DNA from: Rhipicephalus microplus
Taxonomy: Eukaryota > Arthropoda > Arachnida > Ixodida > Ixodidae
DNA length: 64,000 nt
Reading direction: 5' to 3'
Assembly: GCF_043290135.1 (NCBI RefSeq)
Contig: NC_134705.1
Span: 41,719,771 to 41,783,770, forward strand
Shown here: piece after piece, positions 48,018 to 59,255 of the stretch
Layout of the letters: every line of letters starts with the position of its first letter
How positions within the stretch are numbered: position 1 is the stretch's first letter
Made by a program: the position numbers and the translations under genes
The notes under the pieces: generated by a model
Databases searched by the model: none
What the model saw: only the letters and a program-made list of their open reading frames with translations
What the model was told of the DNA's origin: nothing

Positions 48018-50144
48018 ATGGATCTCGAAAAGTTAGTAGCTCTTGGTGAGAAGATAGGGCTTTCTGGCGTCGAACTACGGAATTGGGTAAGCCAGAAGGA
48101 GAAAGAGGCGGTGGAGAGAGAGAGAGGTTGGCAGCTGAAAGGGCCAAGGAAAAAAAAAGCAGCTGAGTTGGAACGAGAGAGGTTGGCAGCTGAGATGGCC
48201 AAGGAAGAAAAAGCAGCAGAGTTAGAGAGAGAAAGGCTGGCTGCTGAAATGGCGAAAGAAGAAAGAGAGGGAAAGGAGCAACAGCGGAAAGAAGAAAGAG
48301 AGCAGCATTTGAAGTTGGAGCTGGAAAGAGAAAAGCTGGCCGCTGAGAGGGCGAGAGAAGAAAGAGAGGCAAAGAAGCGACAGCTGAAAGAAGAAAGAGA
48401 GGAAAGGGAACGGCAGCGGCAGCACGAGATGGAACTCGACCGGCTCCGTTTGCAACAGCGAAGTGAAACTCCCATCCAAGCTAGAATTGAAAGCAGTGAA
48501 CGGGAAGATCATGGCTTCCGCTTGAACCCAAGCAAGCTGCTCGTAGCGTTTGATAAAAGGAATAACGACCTTGACGCGTACCTTCACAGATTTGAGACGA
48601 TTGCAAGGAGCCAAAATTGGCAGGAACATCAATGGACAACTGCTTTGAGTACTTGCTTGAGTGGTGAAGCGCTCAGTGTGTACGGTAGGCTGACGCCGAC
48701 CGATGCAGCCAACTATGCAAAGGTGAAAGCTGGTTTGCTGAAGCGATTTAGATTTACTGTGGAAGGATTCTGGGACAGAATTCGGACAGGAAAGCCAGCT
48801 GATGTTGAGACGGCTACGCAGCTTGCCGCCCGACTTTGCCATTATTTCGACAGATGGATTGAACTTTCAGGGACAGCGCAGGAGTACGATGAGCTTAGAG
48901 AGCTCCTAATTAGACAACAATTTCTTACTAGTTGCCACCCAAGCCTGTCGCTGTACTTGAAAGAGAGGAAGGCGGAATCACTTGAAGGAATGCTTGAATT
49001 GGCTGATCAATTCTTGGAAGCGCAACGTGGAACTAATTTGGCCAAGGTCAAGAAGGAGTGTCCCGAAGATTCGAAAAATTCGGCACCCGAACAAAAGAAG
49101 CGTGCACCGGAGAGTGTTCCGCGATGTTTTCTGTGTAACCGAGTGGGTCATCGCGCGAAAAACTGTCGAACGATCTTTGCGAGCCCTACGGTATTAAAAT
49201 GTTTCAAGTGTGGTCAGACTGGGCATAAAGCAGACGCATGTCGTAACGGAGCGAGTCAAACTCACCAGGTATCCGGTGTGCTAGCAGCACCGAAATCTGA
49301 TGATAATGCCGTCACCGACGGATTCGTAGAATTGAAAAATGAAGAGAAAATCCCTATTTTGGGTGCTGTAATGACGAAACAGCCAACCGGTGTTACGAAG
49401 GAAATGCCAACGCTGCCTGGAAAAGTTGCGGGCAAGAAGGTTACGGTGTTAAGAAACACCGGTAGCTCCACCGTTATCGTGCGGAGAAATTTGGTACGAG
49501 AAAGTGATTTAACAGGCAAAACGAAACCAGTTTGCCTAATTGATACTACCGTTCGGATGCTTCCCGAAGCAGAAATTTAGGTCGAAACCCCGTACTTCAG
49601 CGGGAAGGTTACTGCTCTATGCATGACGACCCCCCTGTACGACCTCATCATTGGAAACATTGATGGGGTGCGAGGGCCGAATGATCGAGAACGATTGGGA
49701 GAAGACCCGAAGATGGAGCCCTCACCAACCCAGCGACCGCGAGATACAGTGGACGAGCATCCCGTGAAGGATTTCACTCTTGCCCCAGGTGAAGCCCGGG
49801 TGCAAGAGACAGTGAATGAGAAGATGATCGTGTTGTATGAGTTCACGTGCTGGGCAGCTGGAATTACGTCGGCACGACCTCAACCGACCGACAGTGTAAA
49901 GATGACGGAGTCGGCCAGCCAGGCCCAATGTCGTGACGTGAACAAGCGGGTGAATAACCGGGCAGGATCAGTTGAGCGTCATGACCTGATAACAATGTCG
50001 GAAGTGACAACGATGGCTGAGACGCCGCTTCAGATACAGTCGTTGGAAGGGGCTCGCAGGAACAAAACGAGGAAAAACAATAAGAAGAGATCCAGAGAGC
50101 ACCGCAAGAACGGGCGCAAGCGCCGCCCGAAATGCACAGGATAG
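48018..50144 (+). pseudogene. gag-protease of LTR copy B (one nonsense codon)
   Basis: ATG at 48018 in good context (ACACCATGG). One frame of 708 codons is interrupted only by TAG at 49578-49580, where copy A has GAG. Domains: an N-terminal helix (MDLEKLVALGEK); a coiled coil rich in ER/EE (residues about 30-145); a capsid region (about 160-340) with NPSKLLVAF, a DLDAYLHRFE segment and a SCAN-like stretch (EQFL-type motif as RQQFLTSCHP, then a leucine-rich helix); two complete CCHC zinc knuckles (CFLCNRVGHRAKNC, CFKCGQTGHKADAC); and a retropepsin with NTGSS where copy A has DTGSS. The catalytic Asp is therefore Asn here. A basic tail closes the frame, with no polymerase. The long shared tail argues that the pol loss predates both copies. 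Confidence 0.9.
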
Positions 50145-50513
50145 GTGTCGAGGTCGATTCGGAATGTGTTTGGCAGTGTTTTATGTTAAGTTAATGGGGT
50201 TGTTATCCTGTGTCACAACTGTATGTCGAGTGAGCCAAAATGTTTGTTACAGTGATGTGATTGTACAATTGTTGTAATGAGAGAACTTTGTTTTGTCTGG
50301 AATATGTGATGGAGTGTTGTACTCATGTACCTGTGGTTATATTTCATGTGTGTGAGATCGAATTACAATGTACAATTGAATAGAGTGATCTATTGTGAAT
50401 GTGACGTGTGATGAGCGATGGACTATGTTATAGTCTTTGAGAGTGTGGGGACTGTTCGCGCTCGTTTGTGCGGTTTTGAATATTATGAGATAATATTCCT
50501 GAAGTGGGGGCAG
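50145..50513 (+). other. 3' untranslated region and polypurine tract of copy B
   Basis: AT-rich, no ORF. It ends GAAGTGGGGGCAG (50501-50513), the polypurine tract directly before the 3' LTR. Confidence 0.8.
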
Positions 50514-51807
50514 TGTCACAAAACGAGCGCTCAAAAAAGGGCGCGCCGCCAAATTCTCGCGACGAAACGCCGGAGTGACGCCGCGGGGTCAACGATAAAA
50601 AGAGAAAACAAGCATCCAAAGACTCCCCGGGCACGCGTCCCTCTCTCCTCGGAAGCGTAGGTTCGCTGACGAACCTCCTCCCCCCACATCGGCGGCTGAG
50701 CAAACCCTCGAAATTTCTAGGTGGAAAGGGGCGTGGTGATGCCGGGTTGAGTCATCTGTCGCGGACGGCCTTCGAACCGTCTCGCCCTCTCCCCAGCCTT
50801 CGCTGCGCATCGCGCCCACAAAATGATGAGAATTTTCTGGAATCGCGCGCGGAAGGTATTTAATCGAGCAGCGGAGATGAGAGATCAGGAGAAGACGGAA
50901 GCTAGCGCCAAAGCGCGTAGGGATTCCGCCGTGCAGTCGGCGAAGGTTTTGTCCGTAGAGACAAAGCAGGAGACGAAGATGATTTCCACCTGAGGGGTGA
51001 CAACTCGAGCTACAGGCAAGAGTGTGTGTTTACCGCTATCGAGCGAAGACGCGTGGCAACAGTTGCGTGTGTGAAGCCGACGTGTTTCCGGCAAAGAAGT
51101 TGAAGCTTTGAGAGTGGCCACTTGAAGACGCGAGGTTTCCTGGAAGAGAAACTTCGGGAGCACTTGAAGACGCGAGGTTTCCTGGAAGAGAAACTTCGGG
51201 AGCACTTGAAGACGCGAGGTTTCCTGGAAGAGAAACTTCTGGAGCAGCAGAACGACAGAGGTTTCCTGGAAGAGAAACTTCGGGAGCAATTGAAGACGCG
51301 AGGTTTCCTGGAAGAGAAGTTCGGGGGCAGCGGAACGACAACAACCCTGTACTTTGAGTGAGTGATTCGGAAGAGAATCATTCAGAGTTTTGTTCCAAGA
51401 ACTTTGGACTGAATAGATTTTCTATCTCTTTAGTCTTTAAGTGTCTTGGTTCTTCAATGCATGCGACAGCATTGTAGTGCGTATGGTTGTCTGTGTCCGT
51501 TGTTTCGAGTGTGGCTGATTGTACTGTGTAGTACGTTGTTTGATTGGTGACATATTGTATTCAACTATTGTGGAGTGTGCATACTTGTGTATTGTTTTGA
51601 TCTGCCATTATCGAGAATATAATTTCGTTTTGTTTATCAACTCTCGGCTCTGACTTGTTCTTTGGAGCACAGCCGGCGTCCGCTGGCGCGCCAAAAAAGG
51701 ACCACTTCTAAATTGTCCGCGCTTTCGTGGTGCGGTTAGGGGGGCCGATACTTCGGCCGTTGGAATTAGCCCGGCGATCGCCTCCTGAATTAACGGGACC
51801 TGTGACA
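50514..51807 (+). repeat. 3' LTR of copy B
   Basis: 1294 bp, homologous to 46481-47816, with five minisatellite units (about 51119-51329). It ends CTGTGACA. Confidence 0.93.
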
Positions 51808-52248
51808 GCCGCAGATCTACCAGAGTGCAGCTCGACTGCACGCTACTAGTTTTCTACAAGTCACGCCCTCTTCTGCTGGCGAACGCCCCTCCAGAATGGC
51901 GGCCACTACCGACCTACCATTGCGGGAGAACTGCTTCCTTTTCACAGCACTGGACGGCGACGTATCCCTTGATGATCTTATAGACGTTATTGAATTTGAA
52001 GCTGGTGATGATAGTGTTCTTGTTATGCATCATATGGGTGGGGCCAAGTTGCTCGTCTGTACACGTAACGCCAGCTAGGCATCAAAGTTAATGGTGGAGG
52101 AAGGTTTCAAGGTTAATGGAGTAAGCGTACCGGTTGAGGCCGTTGGGCCCCCGGTCACGTACGTCAACGTCTACCGGTACCCCGCCTACCTGTCTGACGA
52201 GATACTTTGCAACGCCCTAGCACAGTACGGTAAGGTGTGGGGCATATC

Positions 52249-52387
52249 TGTAGCGCCTCAATGCGCTGCTCGTCAAGGACGAAAAAGTTGGCATTTGGGC
52301 CGCGCGGCGGGTGCAGCGCGATAATAAAAAATCAGTTCGAAAACTGAACGCTGTAAGGGCTGGATCTTTCCCGTGTCAGCTCCGACA
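52249..52387 (+). repeat. 5' LTR of the mini gypsy
   Basis: 139 bp, differing from the right LTR by only a handful of bases. Confidence 0.92.
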
Positions 52388-52539
52388 GTTAATGGTGACC
52401 CGATAAAGAACAAGCTAGCGGACTTGGTGTGTCGGACGTGGAAAGCCACGCGGCTCCGCTTCAGGCGTGGAATAAAGTGGCAAATGAACGACACGACCAC
52501 GTTGGCCGCAGTCCCGTCTTCCTCTCTCCTACCATCCTT

Positions 52540-53126
52540 CCTCTCGCCTACCATCCTTCCGCCAATGGCATGGTCGAACGGCTTCATCGACAACTGAAAG
52601 CTGCCCTCACTGCTCATCAGCCAAGGGAACGTTGGCTCGACCACCTCCCCTTCGTACTTCTGGGCATCCGATCAGCATTGAAAGTGGATCTCGGCTGCTC
52701 ATCAGCCGAACTAGTCTATGGCGTTTCCCTGCGTCTTACAGGAGAATTCTTCGAGCCATCATCGCCACCTTCCACTCACGATGCCTCCACGTACATTCGA
52801 GAGCTGCGCACCACGTTTCGGGACCTTGCTCCTGTGATTCCTGCCGACCGACATTCCCTGTCTGTCTTGTCAGTCAGGATCTGCATGAGTGCAGTCACGT
52901 CTTCGTTCGGCGTGACCAAATACGGCCACCACTCACACCAGCCTATGATGGCCCATTCTGCGTACTCCATCGTACAGCTAAAACCTTCACGCTGGACATC
53001 AATGGCCGTGAAGACGTCGTGGCTGCTGATCGACTGAAACCTGCGTATATCGCCACTCTCGCAGCCGCGGGGTTTCAATCTGGATGCCAACATCCAAGCA
53101 TGTCCACTGGGCGACTCCTCTGGTGA
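52540..53126 (+). pseudogene. Integrase C-terminus remnant of the mini gypsy
   Basis: YHPSANGMVERLHRQLKAAL contains the last catalytic Glu of a Ty3/gypsy integrase and is followed by a GIRSALKVDLGCSSAELVYG segment. A frameshift near 52800-52850 leads to a second piece (to 53126) with the C-terminal module (YDGPFCVLHRTAKTFTL, then DRLKPAY). The zinc finger and the first two catalytic Asp residues are deleted. Confidence 0.88.
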
Positions 53127-53160
53127 TTACTGCGGCTCCCGCTCTACGGGAGGGGAGCCC

Positions 53161-53301
53161 TGTAGCGCCTCAATGCGCTGCTCGTCAAGGAAGAAGAAGT
53201 TGGCATTTGGGCCGCGCGGCGGGTGCAGCGCGATAATGAAAAAAATCAGTTCGAAAACTGAACGCTGTCAGGGCTGGATCTTTCCCGTGTTAGCTCCGAC
53301 A
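53161..53301 (+). repeat. 3' LTR of the mini gypsy
   Basis: 141 bp, preceded by the polypurine tract. Confidence 0.92.
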
Positions 53302-54599
53302 TATCGTTTGCTACTGTGGCCACCCGCCAAAATAAGTTGAACGACGTCAGAGTCGTAAAAATTGAAATGAGTAAGCCGGTGCCCAACTTTGCGACCATTG
53401 CGGGGCACCGGGTCATGTTCGAGTATAGAGGCATGAACTGTGCAAGCGATGTGGAACTTTCGGTCATGAAACTGAGGGCTGTTCAGCCGAATGTAAGCGT
53501 TGCGGGGGTCACCACGGAACGAAAGAATGTTTTAGGAGGCACTCTTATGCGTCAGCCGCTCGTGGGTTCCCCTCGGTATCAGATCTCGCGTCGAACTCGG
53601 TCACCCCGAGTGGCTCCTCGTAGCAGAAGCCAGGCGAACCCCCCTCTCGCTTACAAGTTCTCGTACCCAGGACCGCGGCCCACGCCCCCCCCCCAAGGTC
53701 TCCCTCCCCCCAAGGCCGCGAAACGGATGCCAGCTTTCTCACAGGAAGCACTGCGGTGGATTCATCCGCCAACGAAGAAGACAAGCCCGAGAAGACTGAC
53801 GATGCCGCCACCATGTCATCGGAAACGGAATCGAGCGACCTCGAAACCGTTTTGGCCCAATCGTCCCCGTCTATGCCATTCATCCCCGTCTATGCCATTC
53901 GTCCCCCCGTCAGTCCAAGATGAAGGCCACAGCTTCCCGGCGCTTGTCAAAACTTTGGAGTGACGTGAGGCCCCCTCAACCGCCTCCCAAACACCCGTTA
54001 ACGTGTTGGCCCCAGTGTGCGCCCAGGACTTGGACGACGCTACCAATGACCCCGCCAAGGAAGAATTGCCCATCGTGAGCCGCGGGTATTACGCGCTCTC
54101 TGACGACCACGACCGTGCTCAACTAAACCAGCCCCTCTCCTATGAGCCCCCCTCCGGTAAAGCGTCGCCCTACACAGACTGCCAACTTGACACACTCGCG
54201 TTCCAGCGGGTGCCAGGCCGCGATCAGAGAGCTCGCTCGCGCTCGCGCCGACGCCAGAGAAAGGAGAACAAGAAAAAAACGAGAGGGCGAGCCACAAGCA
54301 GAGAGGCGCGACAACGCCGAATTGGGCCAGAAGTGACGGCTAGTGACAGCGATGCCCCACCGAAGGTGAAGACGCAGAAGCTTGGCCAAAGCGCCGCAGG
54401 CAAAGGGGAACCGCCCCCTAAAGCCAGCGAGCCGATCTGATAACACCTTCGCTTCGTTAGATGGCAGTGCCCGTGCGCGCCGGCGCCGCCATTTACCCCT
54501 TCCTGTTTCCCTCCCCCAGGTGCTGCCTTCCCTGGCTCCCACCCCTCCCTTCCACACACTCACGTCCCCCCTCATTTCTACTCCACCATAGTTCGACTG

Positions 54600-57500
54600 A
54601 TGGCTGATCAAATCCGTTTCGCCACCTGGAATGTTCGCGGTTTCCGCGACACGACGAAACAAACCGCGGTTGTTTCCTTTGCGAAAACCCGCAACATTGA
54701 CTTCTTGTTCGTCCAGGAGACGAATTTCCGATCCCCCCTCGACGTCGCTCGCTTCCGCAGCGTCTGTCACGTCGAAGCCTTCTTCTCATTGACGAGGACC
54801 AAGTCATGCGGGGTCGGGGTTGTGTTGGTCACTGGGAGGTTTAGGCGAAAAGCCCATTGCGTGTTTGGCGCTGACGGCCGCACATTAATGCTTGACATCT
54901 TCATCGATGGGCGGAAAGTCCGGTTTGTGAATGTGTACGCGCCAGTAACAAGATTGGAGAGAAACCCCTTTTTCAGGGAGCTTGGCGAGTACCTGCTGGC
55001 CCCCCTCCCGCACGTAGTCTTCGGAGACTTCAACTGTGTGGTCGACACTGCGAGGGATATCCGGGGACCGGGTTGCGGAGGCTCAGCCTATCATGCAAAA
55101 GAACTGTTCAAAGTTCTTGAACGCCTCCGACTTTCAGACGCATGGGTTCGCCTCCACTACGACGACTTCGGCCCCACCCGCGTGTCGAGGGTTACCGCTA
55201 GCCGGCTAGACCGCGCGTACTTACCGGAGCTCCTACTTCCCTCCCTAACAGCGTGCGAGGTGGTCCCGTTGCCACCCCCTCGGGCCGCTCTGTCTGATCA
55301 CGCGCCACTGCTAACAACCCTCCGTGCAAAGCCTGGCCCCAAACCAGCCGACGCATCGTGGCGCCTGGATTCCGCACTACTAAAGGATCCGGTGTCTGCA
55401 CCACAGATCGAGACGCTCATAGAGGCCTCGATTAGAGCATCCCCCCGCGTAACACCGACTATTTGGGACGACCTCAAGGAGGCCTGGAAGGTGCTCCTCC
55501 AAGACGAAGGCCGTAAAAGGAAAAAGCGCTTGACGCCCCAGATGAACGAGTTAGTGCGCAGAATGCGTATCATTCAGAGTGCTGGCACCCTCACCTCCTG
55601 TACACGAGATTACCTAGCCTCGCTCAAGGTGCAGTATGAACGGCTTCTTCGGGCAGCTACTGGCGAAAAGCGTGCGACTTGGGCCGCCTCGAACGAGCGG
55701 CCAGAGGTAGTCCTACGTGAAGTAAGGGGAAACGGCTATGTGCGGATTGCAGAAGTAAAGCGCCCAGATGCTACCCTCGCGACAGACCCGGTCGAGATCG
55801 AGGTGATCTTCTTGCACCACTTCGAGACAGCCTTTCACGAGCCGGACCCCACAACGATCGCCGTGGAGTCAGCTTCCCTGTCGGAGCTGTGTAAATTCCA
55901 TAAGCGTCTGGAAGAGGATGAATGCCCGACCATGTGCGGCGCAGCGACGTTAGAGGAATTGAGGGCCGCTATTCAGTCAATGCCACCAAACTCGGCTCCC
56001 GGTGCGGACGGCCTCACAGCGGGCTTCTTCGCCACCTTTTTTGAGAGCCTATGTGGACCGCTCCTAGCCGTAGTCAACACGGTTCTCGAGGGACACGCGA
56101 AACCTGTCTCCTTCGACATGGGGCACGTAGTCCTCATTCTTAAAGAAGGTGCACCGCCGAACAACCCTGCTTCTTGGTGCCTGATCACGTTGTTAAATGT
56201 AGACTACAAGATCGTGGCGTCAATCTTGAACAGCCGACTAAAGACCTTTCTGCCGGATATAATTGCTCCACACCAGGCTTGCGCAGTCCCGGGCAGATCA
56301 ATGTTTGCAAATCTGACCACGACAAGGGACGTGTTCCAGTACGCTTCGGAGAAAAGAGTCACTGAAGCCTTTTTTTCACTTGATAAGGCCAAGGCTTTCG
56401 ATAGGGTCAGGCACACCCGCCTGTTCAAAACCCTGCGAGAGTTTGGCCTACCGGCAAGCTTTGTACAAGTGATAAGGCTCCTGTATACAGACCTAAGGTG
56501 CCACGTAGTAGTAAATGGCTCCTCGACGGACACCTTCCAGTACACGAGAGGGATCAGGCAGGGGTGCCCGCTTGGCCCGACCCTCTTTGTACTCGCGATC
56601 GAACCGCTACTTACATCCCTTGCAAGCGACGCGCACATCTGGGGCCTTCCTCTCACAGGAACTGCGGACCTGAAAGTCCTCGCATACGCTGATGATATCT
56701 CTCTTTTTGTGTGAGATCCAAGCAGTATCGAGCGCTTTCACCAGGTATTCGCGTCATACGCCCTAGCATCAGGTGCACAGCTAAATGAGAGAAAGTGTAA
56801 AGCCCTCCTATTCCGCCATTTTCCGGCGCACGTGATCGGCAACTTTGAGGTAGTCACCGCTGTTAAGGTCCCTGGTATATACTTTTCCCGCGAGGGAGTC
56901 GCGATCTCAACGTGGTCCCGAGTCGTGGACAGGGCTGCACAAGTGTCAGAGAGTGCTAGCCTACAAGGCCTGACGCTACGCGAGAAAGCTGTAGCCATCA
57001 AAACAAGCATTTGCGCCCTAGCCTCGCACGCGAGCCGAGTAGCGGTGATGCCCACAAGAACAGCAAGCCAGTTGACCAAACTCATACACGCATACCTCTG
57101 GGATGGGAAACCGCCACCATTGAAGCAAAACTTGCTACAACTTGCAGTGTCAGAAGGGGGTCTCGGCCTACCACATGTGTTGACCACAAGCAGAGTCCTG
57201 GCCCTGAAAACCGCCCGCATGCTCGCGCGTGCGAGCGATTACCTAGGGTGCAACCTACTCCTCTAGTGGAGTGGAGTGAAGCACGACTGGCTGGATGCAG
57301 GCCACCACACCGGGCCCTTTGCTGAGGCGCCCGCACCCTTCTATAAAACGGCGTCGGCTACCTGGCGCATGTTGAGGCAAGAAGTGCCCGAAGGCGATGT
57401 GGATAAGGACCCGCCAGCGCGCATCGCGGAAGCCATCACGCTGAAGCAGCTGAGCGACACTGAACAAAAACAAGCTGAGCGCGTGAGGCGTGAATTATTC

Positions 57501-57992
57501 TCGCACCGTTGCGGCACCCCCCGTGATGCACAGGATTTCCTCCTGAAAAAGGCCTGGGCCGTCCTCTCCACCAGACAACGCCTGCATAAATTCGGAATTG
57601 TCCCGGATGCACGTTGCCCGAACTGTCACGCAGTTGAATCGCAGGATCACGCGTTGTTCCAATGCGTGGTGGTGAAACCCGTGTGGCGGATGGTAGCCCA
57701 CTCCTTTGGTATCCGCCCACCTCCCAACCACAAGCGCAACAAAGGTGCCTTCTGCCAACTCGTGCTGATCTTCACAATGCTTGCTATTTGGCAAAGGAGA
57801 TCGCTAGCGGAGGCGTGTAGAAAGACTGTTTGAAGCGCGTTTCCGGTAGTCTCGCGGATACGGCGATTGCTATGGGCCCATCTATCCGCCGAACTCGAAG
57901 CCAGCGGCGAGAAAAACTTCCTTCGTCGCTGGCATACAAAATTCCTTTTTCTGAGGGATGGCAAGCTAGCCGTCCCAATCACTCCCTCGTGA
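54600..57992 (+). pseudogene. LINE copy 2 ORF2: endonuclease and RT, three nonsense codons
   Basis: All pieces lie in one frame of about 1130 codons. ATG at 54600 opens the endonuclease: RFATWNVRGFRD, FVQETNF, VNVYAPVT, FGDFNCVVD, SRLDRAYLP and SDHAPLL. The RT (about residues 430-740) has SAPGADGLTAGF, an ITLLNVDYKI segment, FSLDKAKAFDRVRH, GIRQGCPLGPTLF and YADDISLF. Stops are TGA at 56712-56714 (AGA in copy 1), TAG at 57264-57266 (TAC in copy 1) and TGA at 57831-57833 (CGG in copy 1). Near the end lies a Cys/His cluster, CPNCHAVESQDHALFQC. There is no RNase H. If intact it would cut one strand of the U1 gene and prime reverse transcription there (inference from location). Confidence 0.93.
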
Positions 57993-58473
57993 CCCCCCTC
58001 CCGCTACCTAGCACATGCAGAAGGGGACTTGTGTGTGTATATATATGTATCACCATTTTCATTTCATCACCCCATTGTCATTGTTATTAGTAATCGATTC
58101 GGGCAAAGTGTGGTGGTCGACATTTGAGTTAATTTTTGTATAGCGCCTTCTTCATTACTTCCGGGCATTTACTTACCGTGGGCAAAAGAAGCATTGTTTC
58201 AGCCGTCAAAAAAGGAATAAAACCTAGAGTTGTACAGCGCTAAGTCGCTATATACTTGCACCAACCGCGGGGTGAGAAGACCTGCCGCCGCGCATGATTA
58301 AGCCTGCTGGAGCACCACGCGCTGTACAGTAAATAGAGGGGTACATTCCCCTGCATACATTGTACCTCGGTAGTGGTGCTTTCCTGATTGTACATGCACC
58401 CTTTGTAGTCGTTAAGCTCGATGTTTTTGTCATGTACCTTATCCTTGGTTGGAAGTCAATAAACTTCTCTTTG
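57993..58473 (+). other. 3' UTR of LINE copy 2
   Basis: No ORF. It contains about 350 bp (58000-58350) that copy 1 lacks. The last ~120 bp match copy 1 closely, including CAATAAAC and the terminal CTTCTCTTTG. No poly(A) tail. Confidence 0.8.
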
Positions 58474-58598
58474 TTGCCCCCAGGGAGAGGTGCGGGCATT
58501 GCACTACGCTCGTTCTGACCCCTGCCACTACTCCAAACTGGGGCAGATGGGGCATGCAATTTTCGGTAGGGGGGGGACTGCGGTCGTGCTCTCCCCCT
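58474..58598 (+). ncRNA. U1: U1 snRNA gene, 3' portion
   Basis: Same U1 segment as 43481-43604: TTGCCCCCAGGGAGAGG, the ATTGCAC loop, CTGACCCCTGCC, an Sm-site region, and GACTGCGGTCGTGCT. This copy has AATTTTCGG at the Sm site (58559-58567) and a changed stem-loop IV loop (GTCG for TTCG), so it is more decayed than the first. With 46236-46260 it forms one U1 gene split by 12.2 kb. Confidence 0.94.
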
Positions 58599-59209
58599 AC
58601 TTTACAATCCAAAGGAAGATCTATACACCCGTTGAAACACTTTTGCGGCGGAGGATAGTGCAAGCTATTGAGAACCGGGTTCTCCGATATGGCTTCCGAT
58701 GTGCCGTTTTCTTGTGTTAAGTGAGAGTTGGAGAGACCTTAAAATATACCTGCCCAAGGCTGCATCTGGAGAGAAAATTTCGATATTTGAAGTTTTTGCA
58801 CTATCTCTATTCGTATTATGTCTTCACATTGTGGGTGAAGAAGATGAAAAAATAAGCCTGAGGTAGGTAAGGGACTTTATTGATCCTCGGAAGAATCATT
58901 TGAGGGCAGGTGTGGCAAGGTAAGCGGAGGCAGGATGACGACGGGCCCTCGGGCCGCTCTAGATGGCCGCACATTGCTGTGCTTCGGCGACCCTTCAGGC
59001 CCAGCTCACTATTCCGACTTTATTTCCAGTTGCGAGCCGCGAACAGTGCCTACCATCGCTCCTGGTGGGCGGAAAATTATGTAAAAGAATGTAAAATTGA
59101 GACAGCTGACGATTCCATCCCTGGCACCTGGAGCTGGAGCCTAGTTCCGAGTGCTCGGGCTTTGATGTCAGCAGCCGTGTTCGGACGAGAACACCCAAAC
59201 TAAGCGGTC

Positions 59210-59255
<46 letters not shown>
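59210..59255. repeat. (GATA)n microsatellite
   Basis: About 11 uninterrupted GATA units. Confidence 0.95.

Larger units (their letters stand above)
46481..51807 (+). mobile_element. Gag-only LTR retrotransposon, copy B
   Basis: Same family as copy A, in the opposite orientation. Outer ends are TGTCACA/TGTGACA, with the 5-bp duplication GCCGC at 46476-46480 and 51808-51812. The internal region (47817-50513) holds a primer-binding site, a gag-protease frame and a polypurine tract, with no RT, RNase H or integrase. It interrupts the 5' UTR of LINE copy 2. Apart from one TAG, its coding frame is open, so it is the better preserved copy. Confidence 0.95.
52249..53301 (+). mobile_element. Mini Ty3/gypsy element with 140-bp LTRs, internally deleted
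   Basis: Direct repeats at 52249-52387 and 53161-53301 start TGTAGCGCC and end TCCGACA. TATC is duplicated at 52245-52248 and 53302-53305. A primer-binding-site-like TGGTGACCC (52393-52401) follows the left LTR, and a polypurine tract CGGGAGGGGAGCCC (53147-53160) precedes the right one. Only the C-terminal part of integrase lies between, so gag, protease, RT and most of integrase are gone. It is inserted in LINE ORF1. Confidence 0.92.
51896..54440 (+). pseudogene. LINE copy 2 ORF1 (zinc-knuckle protein), broken and split
   Basis: ATG at 51896 opens MAATTDLPLRENCFLF. A stop at 52076-52078 is followed by a second piece (52091-52248) with an RRM-like pattern (VNVYRYPAYLSDEIL, AQYGKVWGI). A mini gypsy element then interrupts it. 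The frame resumes at 53306 (RQNKLNDVRVVKIEM). Two zinc knuckles at about 53437-53531 read only in a shifted frame: CGTFGHETEGC preceded by a Cys, and CKRCGGHHGTKEC. The C-terminal half is Pro-rich and then Arg/Ser-rich and ends at 54440. Such ORF1 proteins coat LINE RNA. It carries at least one nonsense codon and two frameshifts besides the insertion. Confidence 0.82.
46261..58473 (+). mobile_element. U1-inserted L1/Tx1-like LINE, copy 2 (near full length), with two nested LTR elements
   Basis: The LINE lies exactly between a U1 5' end and a U1 3' part. It has a 5' UTR (46261-46480 and 51813-51895), ORF1 (51896-54440), ORF2 (54600-57992) and a 3' UTR ending CTTCTCTTTG at about 58473 without poly(A). 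It is interrupted by LTR copy B (46481-51807) and a mini gypsy (52249-53301). Without them the LINE is about 5.8 kb. The assignment to the L1/Tx1 group rests on the LLNVDYKIVASILNSRL, FVLAIEPLL and YADDISLF patterns and on the lack of RNase H. Confidence 0.92.

Noticed and set aside
51036..51344. Antisense ORF with a repeated 14-residue motif in the LTR
   Set aside because: It is the translation of the 42-bp minisatellite, which stays open because 42 is a multiple of three.
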